From positions 46,595,352-46,659,351 of the forward strand of contig NC_063045.1 of NCBI RefSeq assembly GCF_018812025.1: a DNA stretch of 64,000 bases. The letters are read 5' to 3'. A program made the position numbers and the translations under genes. A model generated the notes under the pieces. It had not been told where the DNA came from. It worked only from the letters and a program-made list of their open reading frames with translations, and did no database searches. This DNA comes from Megalobrama amblycephala (taxonomy: Eukaryota > Chordata > Actinopteri > Cypriniformes > Xenocyprididae). Numbering within the stretch: position 1 is the first letter of the stretch; the number at the start of each line of letters is the position of its first letter. Positions 12,301-42,814 of this stretch are shown piece by piece.

Positions 12301-13629
12301 TTTTTCAGAATATAATTGACAAATTTTCATAAGTATTGTGAGCCAACCATCTTTTTCTTTCTGTCCCGTACCCTTTGCTATTGTATTTATTCATGCCTTC
12401 GTTTGTGTCTTACGGTAAACATCTGTGATCAAACATAACTCAAAATATCTTGCCTCCTTTGTTCTGCTCCTCCTCCGGCAGGTGCGCGTGTACGACCCCT
12501 CGACGTCTCAGAGGAGGCCGGTGATGGAGGCTCAGTTTGGAGAGTACCCGCTCACAGCGCTCTCTCTTCCTGCCAGCCAGGGCACAGTGGTCGTGGGCAA
12601 CACTCACGGAGAGCTCGCCATCCTTGACCTCCGGAAAGGTAAGCAGTAGGTGGATGCTCTGTTTATTTTCTCTCTTAGGCAGCCTTGGATCTGCACAAAA
12701 GCAGTTGTTTTGAACTGAAAGTCCATTGCTTAGGGTTTTTGTCCTAGATCTGTGTCTGTTCCAAGTATAAAAGATGTATTTGGCCAGCCGTTCGCCGCAT
12801 ATGCACTGTAATATTATTGAACTCCTGAGAGTGTTGTTTTGTCTGACCCCATTTTCTTCTCTATCTGCCTGCAGGGCTTGTGCGTGGGTGTCTTAAGGGT
12901 CTGGCAGGGGCAGTGCGGGGGTTGCAGTGCCATCCTTCCCTCCCATTGGTGGCCTCTTGTGGTTTAGATCGTTTTCTTCGAGTACACAGCCTGGAGGACC
13001 GTTCCTTACAACACAAGGTATGTGAATGCACAAGAAACCAGGTTTCTTTCTCCATTCTCACTGCACTTCATCTGTCTCTTTCTTTCTGCTGTTGTTTCCG
13101 TATACTTTGATTTCTGCATAGCCCCTCTCCTCTTATTTCCATCTGGTTGCATACATCATATAATCATAAGTGCCTCCCACTCAGTGTTATGTTTGTGTAA
13201 ATGGTAATTTTATGAACATATTTTCTCTTTGCAGGTATATCTGAAGTCACGACTCAATTGTGTGCTACTCTCTAGCAGAGAACTGGAGGTAAGCGGTGGT
13301 TCGGTGTCAGAGGGAGCATCATTTTGATGATTTGCTTTTATGTAACTGCCTATCAACAGTAATAACTGTGGAAGTTGCTTTCTCGCTGATGACTTTAGAC
13401 TGCATCCTAATGACTTTGTTAATCATATGACTCTGTATGTGCTGTTCTCTTTCAGTCAACAAGTCCTGATGTTTCTGGAGATGTTGAGGAGGTGAAAGCA
13501 GAGGAGGATGAGGTTTGGGATACCATGGAAACAGTGACGGAGAAGACAAAAAAGAGGGCCGCCCAGAAAGGCGAAACAACAGTTATTGGGGTAGATGGAA
13601 AAAAGAAAAGAAAACTAGTGAAAAAGTGA
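7303..13629 (+). CDS. wdr74: WD repeat-containing protein 74, ribosome biogenesis factor (10 exons, complete)
   Basis: Exons: 7303-7363, 7530-7636, 7723-7847, 7964-8027, 10225-10368, 10461-10562, 12482-12638, 12875-13017, 13235-13288, 13456-13629. All introns are GT-AG, and the joined frame is 1131 nt, giving 376 aa (human WDR74 is 385 aa). The start MDAKSQICSIWLGSETGILKG matches the first blade of the WDR74/yeast Nsa1 propeller. Other landmarks are TGGKENPLKVWDLE (about 143-156), VAHDWLDMRVPVW (168-180), CTGHHQVRVYDPS, GNTHGELAILDLRKG and the exon 8 run CLKGLAGAVRGLQCHP. The last exon has an acidic stretch followed by a lysine-rich tail ending KKKRKLVKK, a probable nucleolar targeting signal. 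In other species WDR74 works with the NVL ATPase and MTR4/exosome on pre-60S particles. It is divergent from cnih2 and upstream of the microRNA gene. Confidence 0.95.
8028..10224. repeat. wdr74 intron 4: dispersed repeats and an (AT)n microsatellite
   Basis: A repeat-like block with GGGTGGAG/CTCCACCC inverted motifs occupies about 8100-8280. An (AT)n tract runs from about 9326 to 9380. Immediately after it, about 9385-9880 holds another repeat with a short hairpin (GCATTTTTAAGATTTTTGCG paired with AAAATCTTAAAAATGC). No exon-like sequence was found. Confidence 0.5.
10690..10993. repeat. Dispersed repeat family A, internally deleted copy in wdr74 intron 6
   Basis: The left end, GGGTCGGTAAGATTTTTAA, and the right end, CTTACTGACCCCAAACTTTT then CAACGGTAGTGTA, are mutually inverted. 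The same family recurs at about 25060-25499, 40070-40690, 49640-51190 (interrupted), 54065-54190 and 63370-63808. It is non-coding. Confidence 0.6.
11073..11757. mobile_element. TTAA-flanked non-autonomous DNA transposon in wdr74 intron 6
   Basis: TTAA at 11073-11076 and 11754-11757 flanks inverted termini AGGTCCCGTTTTTCGTG and CACGAAGAACGGGACCT. An open frame at 11365-11559 includes LPYQFEPESD, which reminds me of the start of P2X7-like intracellular-domain proteins carried by fish transposons (memory-based and weak). It is GC-richer than the flanking intron. Confidence 0.75.
11758..12481. other. Remainder of wdr74 intron 6, probable degraded repeat
   Basis: Sequence beginning about 11860 (GCCATGCCACACCAAACTGAC) and running to about 12190 has the look of a decayed inverted-end element, but no matching terminus was confirmed. 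The pyrimidine tract and AG before exon 7 (12480-12481) are clear. Confidence 0.3.
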
Positions 13630-13721
13630 TGTTGAGTGATTTATAAAGGACATTTTTATTATTTTATACACTGTTGATGTAAAACTGTATCAGAAGTGCG
13701 CAAAAAGAAACTTAAACCTGA

Positions 13722-14046
13722 TAGAGGATAGTTCACCCAAAAATGAAAATTGTCACCATTTACTTTCCTTCAAATTGTTACAAACCTGTGTGAATTTCTT
13801 TCTTCTGCTGAACACAAAAGTAGATATTTTGAAGAATGTTGGTAACCAAACAGTTGATGGACTCCATGTACTTCCATAATATATACATTTTTTTATACTA
13901 TGGAAGTCAATGGCTTGGTTTCCAACATTCTTCAAAATATCCTCTTTTGTTTTCAGCAGAAGAAAGAAATTCATACAGGTTTGGAACAACTTGAGGATGA
14001 GTAAATGATGACAGAATTTTCATTTTTGGGTGAACTATCCCTTTAA
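13722..14046. mobile_element. TTAA-type hairpin element in the probable wdr74 3' UTR
   Basis: The left end GATAGTTCACCCAAAAATGA and the right end TCATTTTTGGGTGAACTATC are exact inverses. TTAA is kept on the right (14043-14046) and degraded on the left. The halves pair along most of their length around a turn near 13880. It starts only about 95 bases after the wdr74 stop codon. Confidence 0.75.
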
Positions 14047-14247
14047 GCCATACATATACAATATATAGTGTATATAGGGTCATCATTTTGGCCCATGAAG
14101 TGGATTTGAACATTAAATGATCTGAAATGTGATATTCAGATTACCTTTTTAATATGTGAAAATGTTAAAATTCCATTGAGATGGAACAAATTAACCTCTT
14201 TATGTAAAAACAAAACCAACTTGTCCCATCTGTCACTGTAATTCTGA

Positions 14248-14263
14248 ATTAAACAGAATTAAA
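14248..14263 (+). terminator. Candidate wdr74 polyadenylation signals
   Basis: Two ATTAAA hexamers lie at 14248-14253 and 14258-14263, about 620 bases after the stop codon. No AATAAA occurs earlier in the 3' region. An AATAAA at 14859-14864 is an alternative. Confidence 0.4.
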
Positions 14264-14299
14264 AGAGTCTGTAGCAGAGCTTTGTCTTTGTTTTTTCAT

Positions 14300-16231
14300 T
14301 AATTAAGTTCCAATTATGTTCAGTTGACTCATATACAAAATGTAACAGCAAACTGTCACATATTTGAAGAAAGTGTGCACTTCAGAAAATAGTTGCCACA
14401 GAAATCTGATAAAATTTGTTGGTCTGTTACATGTTATGTTATGTTTTTTTTTTTTTTTGGTCTGTTATGTGCTTTACAATGCTACGTTATGTGATGTTAA
14501 CATTCTTTCCCAAGGCCTGTGTACAGTATCCCTTTCAAAAATGAATTTGAGTTGCATTTTACTGAAGTAAAAAGAGAATCATGAATCTGTGCTGGTCTAA
14601 AGACCTTGACTTGACCGTGAATGACCGTGTTTGTGGGGGTGTGTATTACACATTGCGTTATGCACACTTAAACACACCCTATACCAGCCTATGATAAGAT
14701 AAGGAACATCTTGGTAAGCATTGAAACTGTCGACTTTGTAAATGAGAGAATTAGTAGCAAATAACTGATTTATTTTGAGCATGCTTAGAGGACGAATCTC
14801 TGTTTAAAAAATGTAACATTTGATGTTACAGTGGTGATATAACCAAGGAATCAAATCAAATAAAGGTTATTTATTGAACTTTATGTCCAAGCTTCTGCAA
14901 TCAGATGTATAGATCTGATATAGACGGCAATGTTCAAGGGATGACGTGGTTTCTATATGTAAGATCTTTAGGGTGTTTAGTGCATCTAATAAGTGACATT
15001 TTTGACATGACTTATAATTACACATGGAAACATTTTCAAGGAGCTGAAGAGCAAAGGGCATAAAATATACATGGGGATGATGAAGTATGACAACATGAGG
15101 GTGGAAAGGGCATTATTCCTGACTGCTGACTTGCGATTATAAAATCTGAAGTGTGGCTTTATATTCAGGACAACAGCCTCAGAATTTCCTGTATGGTTCT
15201 GGTAAATTGTGAAACCCATAAAATATTGCATGTTTGTGGTTTGACCCTGTGTGCGGTAACAAGGTCATAACCACTGGAAAGATTTCATTTCCTCATGATT
15301 TCCTCCTTTAGAGTGAGGGCAATAGCTGATACTAACCCCAAATACACAACCACCACATTATATTACACGTCCTGAAATATATTTATCATATAGGCCTATA
15401 ATTATTTATGCCTTTTCCAACATCTTGAGTAAAATGTTAGATTGTGACTGCAGTCTTCTTCTGGAAGTCCAGTCTCAAAACTCTTAACATCACAAGAAAC
15501 AAATTTCGACCATCTAATCCCAGATCTCCACCTGCCTGAGGTACAATATTATGTGCTTAGATGGAGTATTTTGTCTTGGTACATTAATTTACACACCATT
15601 CTTGTGTTTGACAATCGAAATTCCTTCACACAGTGTGCACTTCTGTGCTCTTTAACCCAACAATGACAATAATTAACCCTCTCTCATGAGTATTTTATTA
15701 TCCTGTTATAAAGCCTTGTTTCATTCTTTGATCAATGTTTAGAGTCCATAGTCTACTTTATCTATTCTAATCATGCAGCATTACCTCATGCTGTGCTATT
15801 ACCAGTAATTAAGACATTGACCTGCATCACACATTTGCTGATTTATAAATCAAGCCTTAGCAACTCACAGTGGGCGAAAACAGCCATATGTTGCAAAAAT
15901 AAGACTTGTGATTGGCAACAAACAATGGTCTGATTCTATGTTCAACATTGTAAATAATAAAACTAAAAAATAAAGCTAAACTGTGATGCCCTCTAGTGGT
16001 TTATTGTGTTTATAGTAATCTGGCAAGACTTCTGATTTGGATGTCTGTTTGGCCCACAACATTTGTTAGACAATTTTAATAAAATGTGCTGCTTTAAACT
16101 GTTTTAAAAATATAAATGTACCTAAAATGTTACAAAATAAGGTCCTGAGGTAGCCTGTGTGTAAGTCCATAGGAGTCCAGGATGTTGGATTGAGGGGCAG
16201 GGCCAAAAAGATGTTAAATATTGACGAGGAG
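14300..16231. other. Intergenic between wdr74 and the microRNA gene, no gene seen
   Basis: This is AT-rich sequence without recognisable coding exons. A T run is at about 14446-14458. No clear transposon ends were found. It could hold regulatory DNA for the microRNA gene, but nothing in the sequence singles out an element. Confidence 0.4.
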
Positions 16232-16244
16232 TGTAATTATTAAC
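16232..16244 (+). promoter_or_regulatory. HNF1-like binding site upstream of the mir-194/mir-192 transcript
   Basis: TGTAATTATTAAC matches the HNF1 palindrome GTTAATNATTAAC at 11 of 13 positions, with a perfect right half. A weaker related motif, GTTAATTCTTTAA, is at 16402-16414. In mammals HNF1A drives the miR-194-2/192 cluster in gut, liver and kidney epithelium. The site lies about 190 bases before the TATA-like box and 1.5 kb before mir-194. Confidence 0.5.
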
Positions 16245-16424
16245 TAAGCTTCAACTTCAAATCACTTTTAAACTGGCCTCTCTCGGCCTGACATAGCATT
16301 GCTGACCGACGCACCCCTCTCACCTGTTGACTCTCTCGTTGCGCTGTAACTATCTTTGCTGGTTTCAAATTTTTGAACAGAGATATTTTTGCTTTGCTCC
16401 TGTTAATTCTTTAATCTCCACTTT

Positions 16425-16431
16425 TATATAA
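16425..16431 (+). promoter_or_regulatory. TATA-like box of the microRNA gene
   Basis: TATATAA sits about 87 bases before a consensus 5' splice site, which would place transcription start near 16455. The sequence fits, but the start is not proven. Confidence 0.35.
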
Positions 16432-17768
16432 CTTTTCTTTAGTTTAAATTCTTTCTTGTTTTTTTTTAATACGTCAAGCTCCAAAAAAACTGGACTCCCA
16501 CGAGGAAGAACTTTGAAGGTAAGTAGCCTAACTCTTTACTGAAAATAAAGTTGTATGTACCAATGTGAGGAACATGGAACATGTGTAATTTTTAAGATTT
16601 TGTATAAATATATGTATGTAAAAAACATTCATCTTTGCCTCGCCTCTGCAATTGCGCTGATTCACGTCTGTTTGCTTGTGAAAGGCTAGATTAATATTCT
16701 AATGTAAATATACCTGCATTGTCTAACAAAGTAAAGCTAATACTTTTAAAGTGGTTAAGAAAAGAATGCAAAAGGCTTGCGCTCGGCCCTCAAGCATTTG
16801 AAACATTATTTTCCAAGAACAGGGTCTTATAAATCAAAAAGGGTAGTTTCTTTTAAAATATCTTCAATAAATGGTACTGGTGTTCAAATGCAAATAAATG
16901 GTAGTTTTAAGTAATAATCACAATCTAATGTCACATCTTTTCTACAAAGTAGATTTGATTAAATACATGTGACTTGCTCCAATATCAAGTACGGCAATTG
17001 GGAATTGTGTTAAAAATCAACCACCTTCATGAGTTCATGCCATTGATTTTCTCTCACCCTACACAAATGTTGGATACGGCACAGGGATGAGAAAGAAAAT
17101 GGTGGATTCACAAGATGATAACGGGAGCAGATAACACAGACTGACTCATGCGATGTGTGCCCCCTTTAATTACTTTATTATGCTGTTTTTCCAAAGGTAG
17201 CAAGGTGCAGTGGGAGGTTTACGGCAAGGCAAAGTCTAAAATATGATATAAACTAAGAAACCAAGAGAAAGAACATGATAGAGAACGTGGGATGGGTAAC
17301 TCATGACTAAAAGGAAGTGATATGCACAAAATTAAGACATAAAGGTATATAAATGATTGAGCGACACACCCTTATTTCTCTCAGACCACACACAAATTCT
17401 GCCGAGTACCCTTATGTTGACTGCAGTCATAAAATTGCTGTTATCAAGATCAGTCTTGGCACTTTGGACATGCTGTTGGCCAATAATGGAGTCTATGGCA
17501 TGTCATAAAGATGAGAAAGAAACAAGAGGTCAAAGTCATGAGCCAACAGAGGAACTCTCACATGTTCTTAATAGCAGTCATTAGCCCTTGTCTGAATCCG
17601 GACCTAATTCTGTCTTCTATGCTTTCATTTCAGGTGGAACCACGCTTTCCTCTTCCCTTTTTTTTTTTTTTTTTTTAATAGAAAACTAACCTGTATGGTG
17701 AGAAGATTTTTTTTTAATAAGTATAAGTGCCTTCCTTCCGCTGTCCAGAGGGGGCACTCCAAAGATTC

Positions 17769-17850
17769 GGTGCTGACTGGTTGTAACAGCAACTCCATGT
17801 GGAAGGATTGTGTCTTCCAGTGGAGCTGCTGTTGCGTGCAGATAGTCACC
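17769..17850 (+). ncRNA. mir194: mir-194 precursor hairpin
   Basis: The mature 5p arm lies at 17782-17803 and starts TGTAACAGCAACTCCATG, identical to vertebrate miR-194-5p over its full 22 nt as I remember it. The 3p arm lies at 17817-17838 (CCAGTGGAGCTGCTGTT...). It pairs with the 5p arm through AACAGCA/TGCTGTT and CTCCA/TGGAG around a loop of about 13 nt. GGTG (17769-17772) and CACC (17847-17850) close the base. miR-194 is enriched in intestine, liver and kidney epithelium. The hairpin lies 158 nt upstream of mir-192 on the same strand, as in human MIR194-2/MIR192. Confidence 0.95.
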
Positions 17851-18008
17851 TATAGTCACCGATATCTGCCTAATTTCTACATTACTGCTTCTTTTAAGTG
17901 AACAAGGAATATAAAGTCCTAATGTTTTTATTCTGATTTAATTTAATACTTAATATTTGACTGCAACTGTACATCTATACTAGCAGAAAGCATGTTTAAT
18001 CCAGGTCT

Positions 18009-18088
18009 AGGACACAGGATGATGACCTATGAATTGACAGCCAGTGTTTGCAGTCCAGCTGCCTGTCAGTTCTGTAGGCCACTGTCCT
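18009..18088 (+). ncRNA. mir192: mir-192 precursor hairpin
   Basis: The mature 5p arm lies at 18022-18042 and starts ATGACCTATGAATTGACAG. It is the miR-192/215 sequence with A rather than the mammalian C at base 1, as I recall for fish miR-192. The 3p arm (about 18059-18080, CTGCCTGTCAGTTCTGTAGG) pairs with it through CTGTCAGTTC against GAATTGACAG. AGGACA (18009-18014) and TGTCCT (18083-18088) close the stem. It is clustered with mir-194 and presumably processed from the same transcript. Confidence 0.95.
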
Positions 18089-18167
18089 GTTTATCCTACT
18101 AAACACACACTGATTTGCACAGATAATGCAGGACACTGTATACATGTTATGTATAAATGTTGGGCTA

Positions 18168-18173
18168 AATAAA
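18168..18173 (+). terminator. Polyadenylation signal, candidate end of the microRNA transcript
   Basis: AATAAA lies 80 bases downstream of the mir-192 hairpin, followed by a T-rich and G-rich stretch (about 18199-18220) that resembles a downstream GU/G-rich element. Confidence 0.4.
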
Positions 18174-18539
18174 TGTAAAACCTTAATGTAATGGTTAATT
18201 TTTTTTTGGGGGGGGGGGGCATGTATGTATTTATTTTTGATGTTGCTAACTATTAAAACATGATTTATATTTATTTGATTTATACTGTATTTAATTTCAT
18301 TTGAACATTAAATTAATTTTAAATCTTTTTGTTTTAAATATTAAATGTATCTTACAGGTTTTCACACTGTTTTCATCATATAGCCTACATATTTCCTATT
18401 TTTGTTTGTCACATTTGCATACATTTCATATAAACGTTTTTACACAGTTTTTCAAAATCAGTGTTGTCATGACTTAAATCAATGTTGTTCAAACCAAGAA
18501 CTATAACAATAAAAAATATTTACAACAATCACATGCTTC

Positions 18540-18890
18540 CAGTCATGGAACTCTCATGTGCACATCAGCTACCCGCAACCTAGCCTCAGACGTCACACCC
18601 ACGGACCGCTGGCTGAACGTCTGATGCATATGGCACACTTATCTGGAAACACTTCAGGAGTTTCGAAGTCGTCGTCTGGTTGGTTGAATTATACAGGATG
18701 ACCGGGAGACGCATGTGTCACGTTCTTTAACGGTCTGCCTGGAAACAAATGCCGTGACGCTAAACCCCTTCATGGAAGAAGAACGCGGTTGTGTTTCAAC
18801 TAAACGCTGGACTTTAAAAAGTATGTGAAGTTCGTGGCTCCATTGTTGCAGTAAACTTGCACAACGCTCTTGAATTAATAATTTTTAGAT
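18540..18890. other. CpG-containing low-repeat block between mir-192 and ehd1
   Basis: This stretch is clearly richer in G+C and CpG than its flanks (for example CAGACGTCACACCCACGGACCG and GAAGTCGTCGTCTGG). It contains GACGTCAC, a CREB-like motif, and no transposon ends. It could be a promoter or enhancer; no transcript can be assigned. Confidence 0.3.
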
Positions 18891-19089
18891 GCATGCTAGT
18901 CTGTTATTGTACGGACATCGACTTTACATTTTCATGCCCCTAAACATGACGCGGAACAAAACGAACTGTGTCTGGCTGCGTTTCATGTCAGTCAAACGTC
19001 CGCTTGGGTGGTCCTTAGCCAATGAAAGCTGCGATAGAGTCCTGACCTTCTGCCGTCAGTCCGAAGGTCTGGCTTCGAGAGACTACCCA

Positions 19090-19362
19090 CAACCTAAGCC
19101 AACGCTATCTCATGTGACCAATTCGTATGTATTTTATGAGGTGGCTAATTTGTATGAATTCGTATGACCTCACTCGTATGACTTCATACAATTTGTCTAA
19201 ACCCCAGTGACGGGTAGGTTTAGGGGCGGCGGGGTTAGGGATAGGTCATTTGTATGAATTCATACGAATTTGGCAACTCGTAAAATACGTACGATTTAGC
19301 AAAAAACATTCAAATTTGTATGAATTAGCCAATCTCGTATGAATTGCCATGAGATTGGGTTG
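19090..19362. repeat. Inverted-end dispersed repeat with TTTGTATGAATT motifs
   Basis: CAACCTAAGCCAACG...ATCTCATG on the left is mirrored by CATGAGATTGGGTTG on the right. The motif ATTCGTATGA/TCATACGAAT is repeated several times in both orientations. A GGGTAGGTTTAGGGGCGG core is central. It contains no coding sequence. Confidence 0.55.
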
Positions 19363-21002
19363 CCTAAGCACAAGCTGCACTCTTCACCACAATGGTAACC
19401 ACAATAACTTGATGAATTTAAGTTCATAAAACAAGACTACAAAAAATCAGTCCAAACGAATTATTTTTTGTTGGAAAAATATAATTCACTTTTATGGAAA
19501 TGTTTTCCTTAATTTAATTAAGTTCACTCAACATTTAATTTTCTAATAATAGAATCTAAATGTATTAAGTTTGTTCAACAAAAATGTTATTTGTTTAAAT
19601 GGACTTGTTGTAGTCTTGTTGTATGAACTTAATTGTGTGGAAAAGTTTTCCTTAATTCAATTACGTTTAATGAACAAACCATGTTTTGAGTGAACTAGGG
19701 AGCTAATTGATTGTCCTGAACTAGGGAGCTATTTATTGTAAGCTCAAGCTGCAATTTTTGTCATCTGCTACTTTAAATAATCAAGCTGGATTCTGATTGG
19801 CTCAAAAAAATCGTTCTGAAAGTGTGTCATTCATCATTATAAGTGTGGTGTGGACTTTCCTTTCTTCTAGAATTAGTGTCAACAGTCCTTAAGTCATGAG
19901 CCATTGAAAAGAAAACCTCACTGACAAAATAATATCACAAACAACCTGAATCCAAAGCCAATTTCCTGTAAATGTCAGACTTCTTTCACTTTTATTTGTG
20001 TTTTGCCAAGAGTTTTCCCCCCTGAAAGGTCAGGGGAGTCTTAGATTTACACATAGCTCTAAGATTACACAATTAAGCTTTCAGCCAGTGAATTGCATCT
20101 AGGTTGAACAAGCATGGCATATAAAAATATTAATTGATTACTGATTTAAAAAAAATAAAATAATAATAATAAATAAATAATGTTGTTGTTTTTAGAAAAG
20201 GTTTGTTTGTCTGCATCCCTTTCTGACTCTCGAAGAACATAAAGCTCTGGGGAACTCCATGCAAACCACAGAGAATTCTGAAAGACTTTCATTTTCACTT
20301 TGTGATAGTCTGAAATAAAGAAGCCTCTTATGCTTTTCTTTGTTGTTTTACTTTTGTTATTTGTAAGCCCTAAGCAAATGACTTCCAAATAGTCCATACA
20401 ATTCTTTTCATATCTAAAGTTTCTAATTAAAAGAACATTACAGTGTCTTCACTGGACATAGTGGGTGTTGAGTGTAATTTTCTAGGACCCTCTTATGACA
20501 GTGCCAAACCTGGCACAGACCAGCAACTGTCACTGTCTTCCAGGACAAATATAGCAGTCAGTCAGTTACACTGTCAAAAGAAAACCCCCACCCCATCCCG
20601 AGAAACAGGAATATCACTGTCCTTCCCAAGTCTGACGTGTGAAGTTCATACTATATTTCTGGCATGAACAGATGGCATTGACTTAACCTGTTAAATTATA
20701 TTATATTATATTGTGGAATGAGGTAAATAAATTTCTATGCAGTAATTTATGGCCTCTAAATTATTAATTAATTCCTTCGTTCGTTCATTCATTCAAACAA
20801 TTCAAAGTGGTTTGAATGATAGAATTTTGACAATTCAGCATAGTTGTTACAAGCTGAGGTTGTTAGACATTAATCAATATAAACTTTATTTGTTAGAAAA
20901 AAGAACGTCACCTGTGTGTTTCACAAAACCCCAATTATGGGGAGGTGGTAAGGGAGGGGCTTTTATTTTGGAAGTTCCCTTGAGTTCCGGTCCATAGTAA
21001 TG
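19363..21002. other. Intergenic upstream of ehd1, no gene seen
   Basis: AT-rich DNA with an AAT/AAATAA-rich stretch at 20147-20180 and a short TATAT-type run near 20695-20712. No coding exon or recognisable element was found. Confidence 0.4.
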
Positions 21003-21120
21003 TATTAAAAATGTAAGGGGGGGGCGCGAGCTTGCACTCGCTCGCTCACGCGCAGAGTGCTCGGGCTGTGGGACTCGAGACTCCAGTGGATATAAAAGAA
21101 AACGATCTGCTGAAAGCTCA
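21003..21120 (+). promoter_or_regulatory. ehd1 core promoter with TATA box
   Basis: A GC-rich stretch (GGGGGGCGCGAGC, then CGCTCGCTCACGCGC at about 21040-21053) precedes a consensus TATAAAAG at 21091-21098. Transcription would start near 21120, giving a 5' UTR of about 280 nt before the ehd1 ATG at 21401. No splice site is needed between the promoter and the start codon. Confidence 0.6.
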
Positions 21121-21191
21121 CAACTGTCGAGTAAGCTTGACTAAACTTAAGTCTGCTTTACGAAAAAAGTCAGTTAGCAGTAAATAAATGA

Positions 21192-21224
21192 ATGAATAAA
21201 AAGACAACAGTTAACGTTAGTTGA
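21192..21224 (+). CDS. Upstream ORF in the ehd1 5' UTR (10 codons)
   Basis: Two overlapping upstream ATGs occur in the predicted leader. One at 21188 encodes three residues before TAA at 21197-21199. The other at 21192 encodes ten residues before TGA at 21222-21224. Both end well before the ehd1 start and could lower its translation. Coding of a functional peptide is not suggested. Confidence 0.3.
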   Translation: MNKKTTVNVS

Positions 21225-21400
21225 ACAGCTGACAGGACCGACCCACCACGCTGGCAGTCCGCTGTATTACCTGACATTGGACCGTTAATTCATCTGAACC
21301 GCTGGATTAAACTGCCTAGAAATCAGCAAAGAACTTATATACCACCGTGAAAGTGTTTTTTTTTATTTAAGTAAGAAGTTTATTTTACACATTTTGCAAC

Positions 21401-41906
<20,506 letters not shown>

Positions 41907-42808
41907 ACAATTTGGGAAAATAAATGTTATCTTTGAGCCAAACTTTGTAGAGGTTATAGATATGGGTGGAAGGGTGGTCTAGAAATATGAAAATATATAA
42001 ACAGAATTTATGATATAATTATACAGTATGCATTAACTGCAGAAAAAAGAGCCAACATAGCTTTTAACTTACCCATCACTACAGTTTGTCATTCTCACTA
42101 TTTTTACCTTCTTTGTTCTTGATAGACCGGTAGCTAGCAACCTAATCAAAACTTTCAAAATATGAATAAATTAGATGGCATCCTGTTATCGTATTTCTCA
42201 AATGCTAGATGTAGCTAAATTCTGTTTAAGCATGTACAATGTTATGCTGGCAGGGAGATAAGTCCATTGTGACCAAAATATAGGCTAATATTAGAAATTT
42301 CTTAGAGGTATTTACTTGTTCCATATCTTTACACTGATGCTGCTTCATAAAGTCATGCAAGGAGAAATGGTTCTTCTTCATTCTTACACTCCATTAACTT
42401 TGCTGATGGTTTCAGATTATTCAGCTTTATCCAGATCTGGGCCACACCTTCAGTTAAACAATGTTGTAGTTCACAGTTTGTCCAATTTTGGTTTTACCAT
42501 TTGAACTGGCAAATGTAACCATTTTTTTTTTATCTATAAAACACAAAATAAAAAACAGTGCTGCATTTTTGTATTGTATGTTAACTGATTTTGCATTGTC
42601 AATTGTAATGGTTCAAAACAGAGTGTGTATGACAAGACATTCAGCAGACTTGAGACTCCAACTGTATCTGTGTCAGTGATATAAGTAGCACCATTCACAT
42701 TGGTCTTTATCGGTTCTTGGGTGCCTCACCCTGCTTCAATATCCAAAGCTTTATATACTATAAATACTGTTCATATGTACATTTTTTTTTTTTGGTCTAG
42801 TTTGCAAT

Positions 42809-42814
42809 AATAAA
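42809..42814 (+). terminator. Candidate ehd1 polyadenylation signal
   Basis: AATAAA within an A-rich cluster, about 900 bases after the stop. An earlier AATAAA about 15 bases after the stop (near 41919) seems too close. Further AATAAA hexamers lie near 42900. Confidence 0.4.

Larger units (their letters stand above)
16455..18190 (+). ncRNA. Predicted two-exon primary transcript for mir-194 and mir-192
   Basis: A strong donor (AAG|GTAAGT, GT at 16519-16520) ends a short first exon whose start is inferred from the TATA-like box. A strong acceptor (CTTTCATTTCAG, AG at 17632-17633) begins a second exon that contains both hairpins. An AATAAA at 18168-18173 lies 80 bases beyond mir-192 and could end it, so the intron would be 16519-17633. 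No long open frame runs across the joined exons, consistent with a non-coding host. The layout, with the host gene immediately upstream of and parallel to ehd1, resembles the human MIR194-2 host gene. The splice sites are seen directly; that they are used together is inference. Confidence 0.6.

Noticed and set aside
13321..13440. Possible box C/D snoRNA in wdr74 intron 9 (TGATGA and CTGA motifs)
   Set aside because: The C box lacks the purine before TGATGA, no terminal stem is visible, and D and C' boxes are not in the right places.
18889..19167. 92-codon frame downstream of the CpG-rich block
   Set aside because: Its second half runs into the inverted-end repeat at 19090-19362 and it has no recognisable domain.
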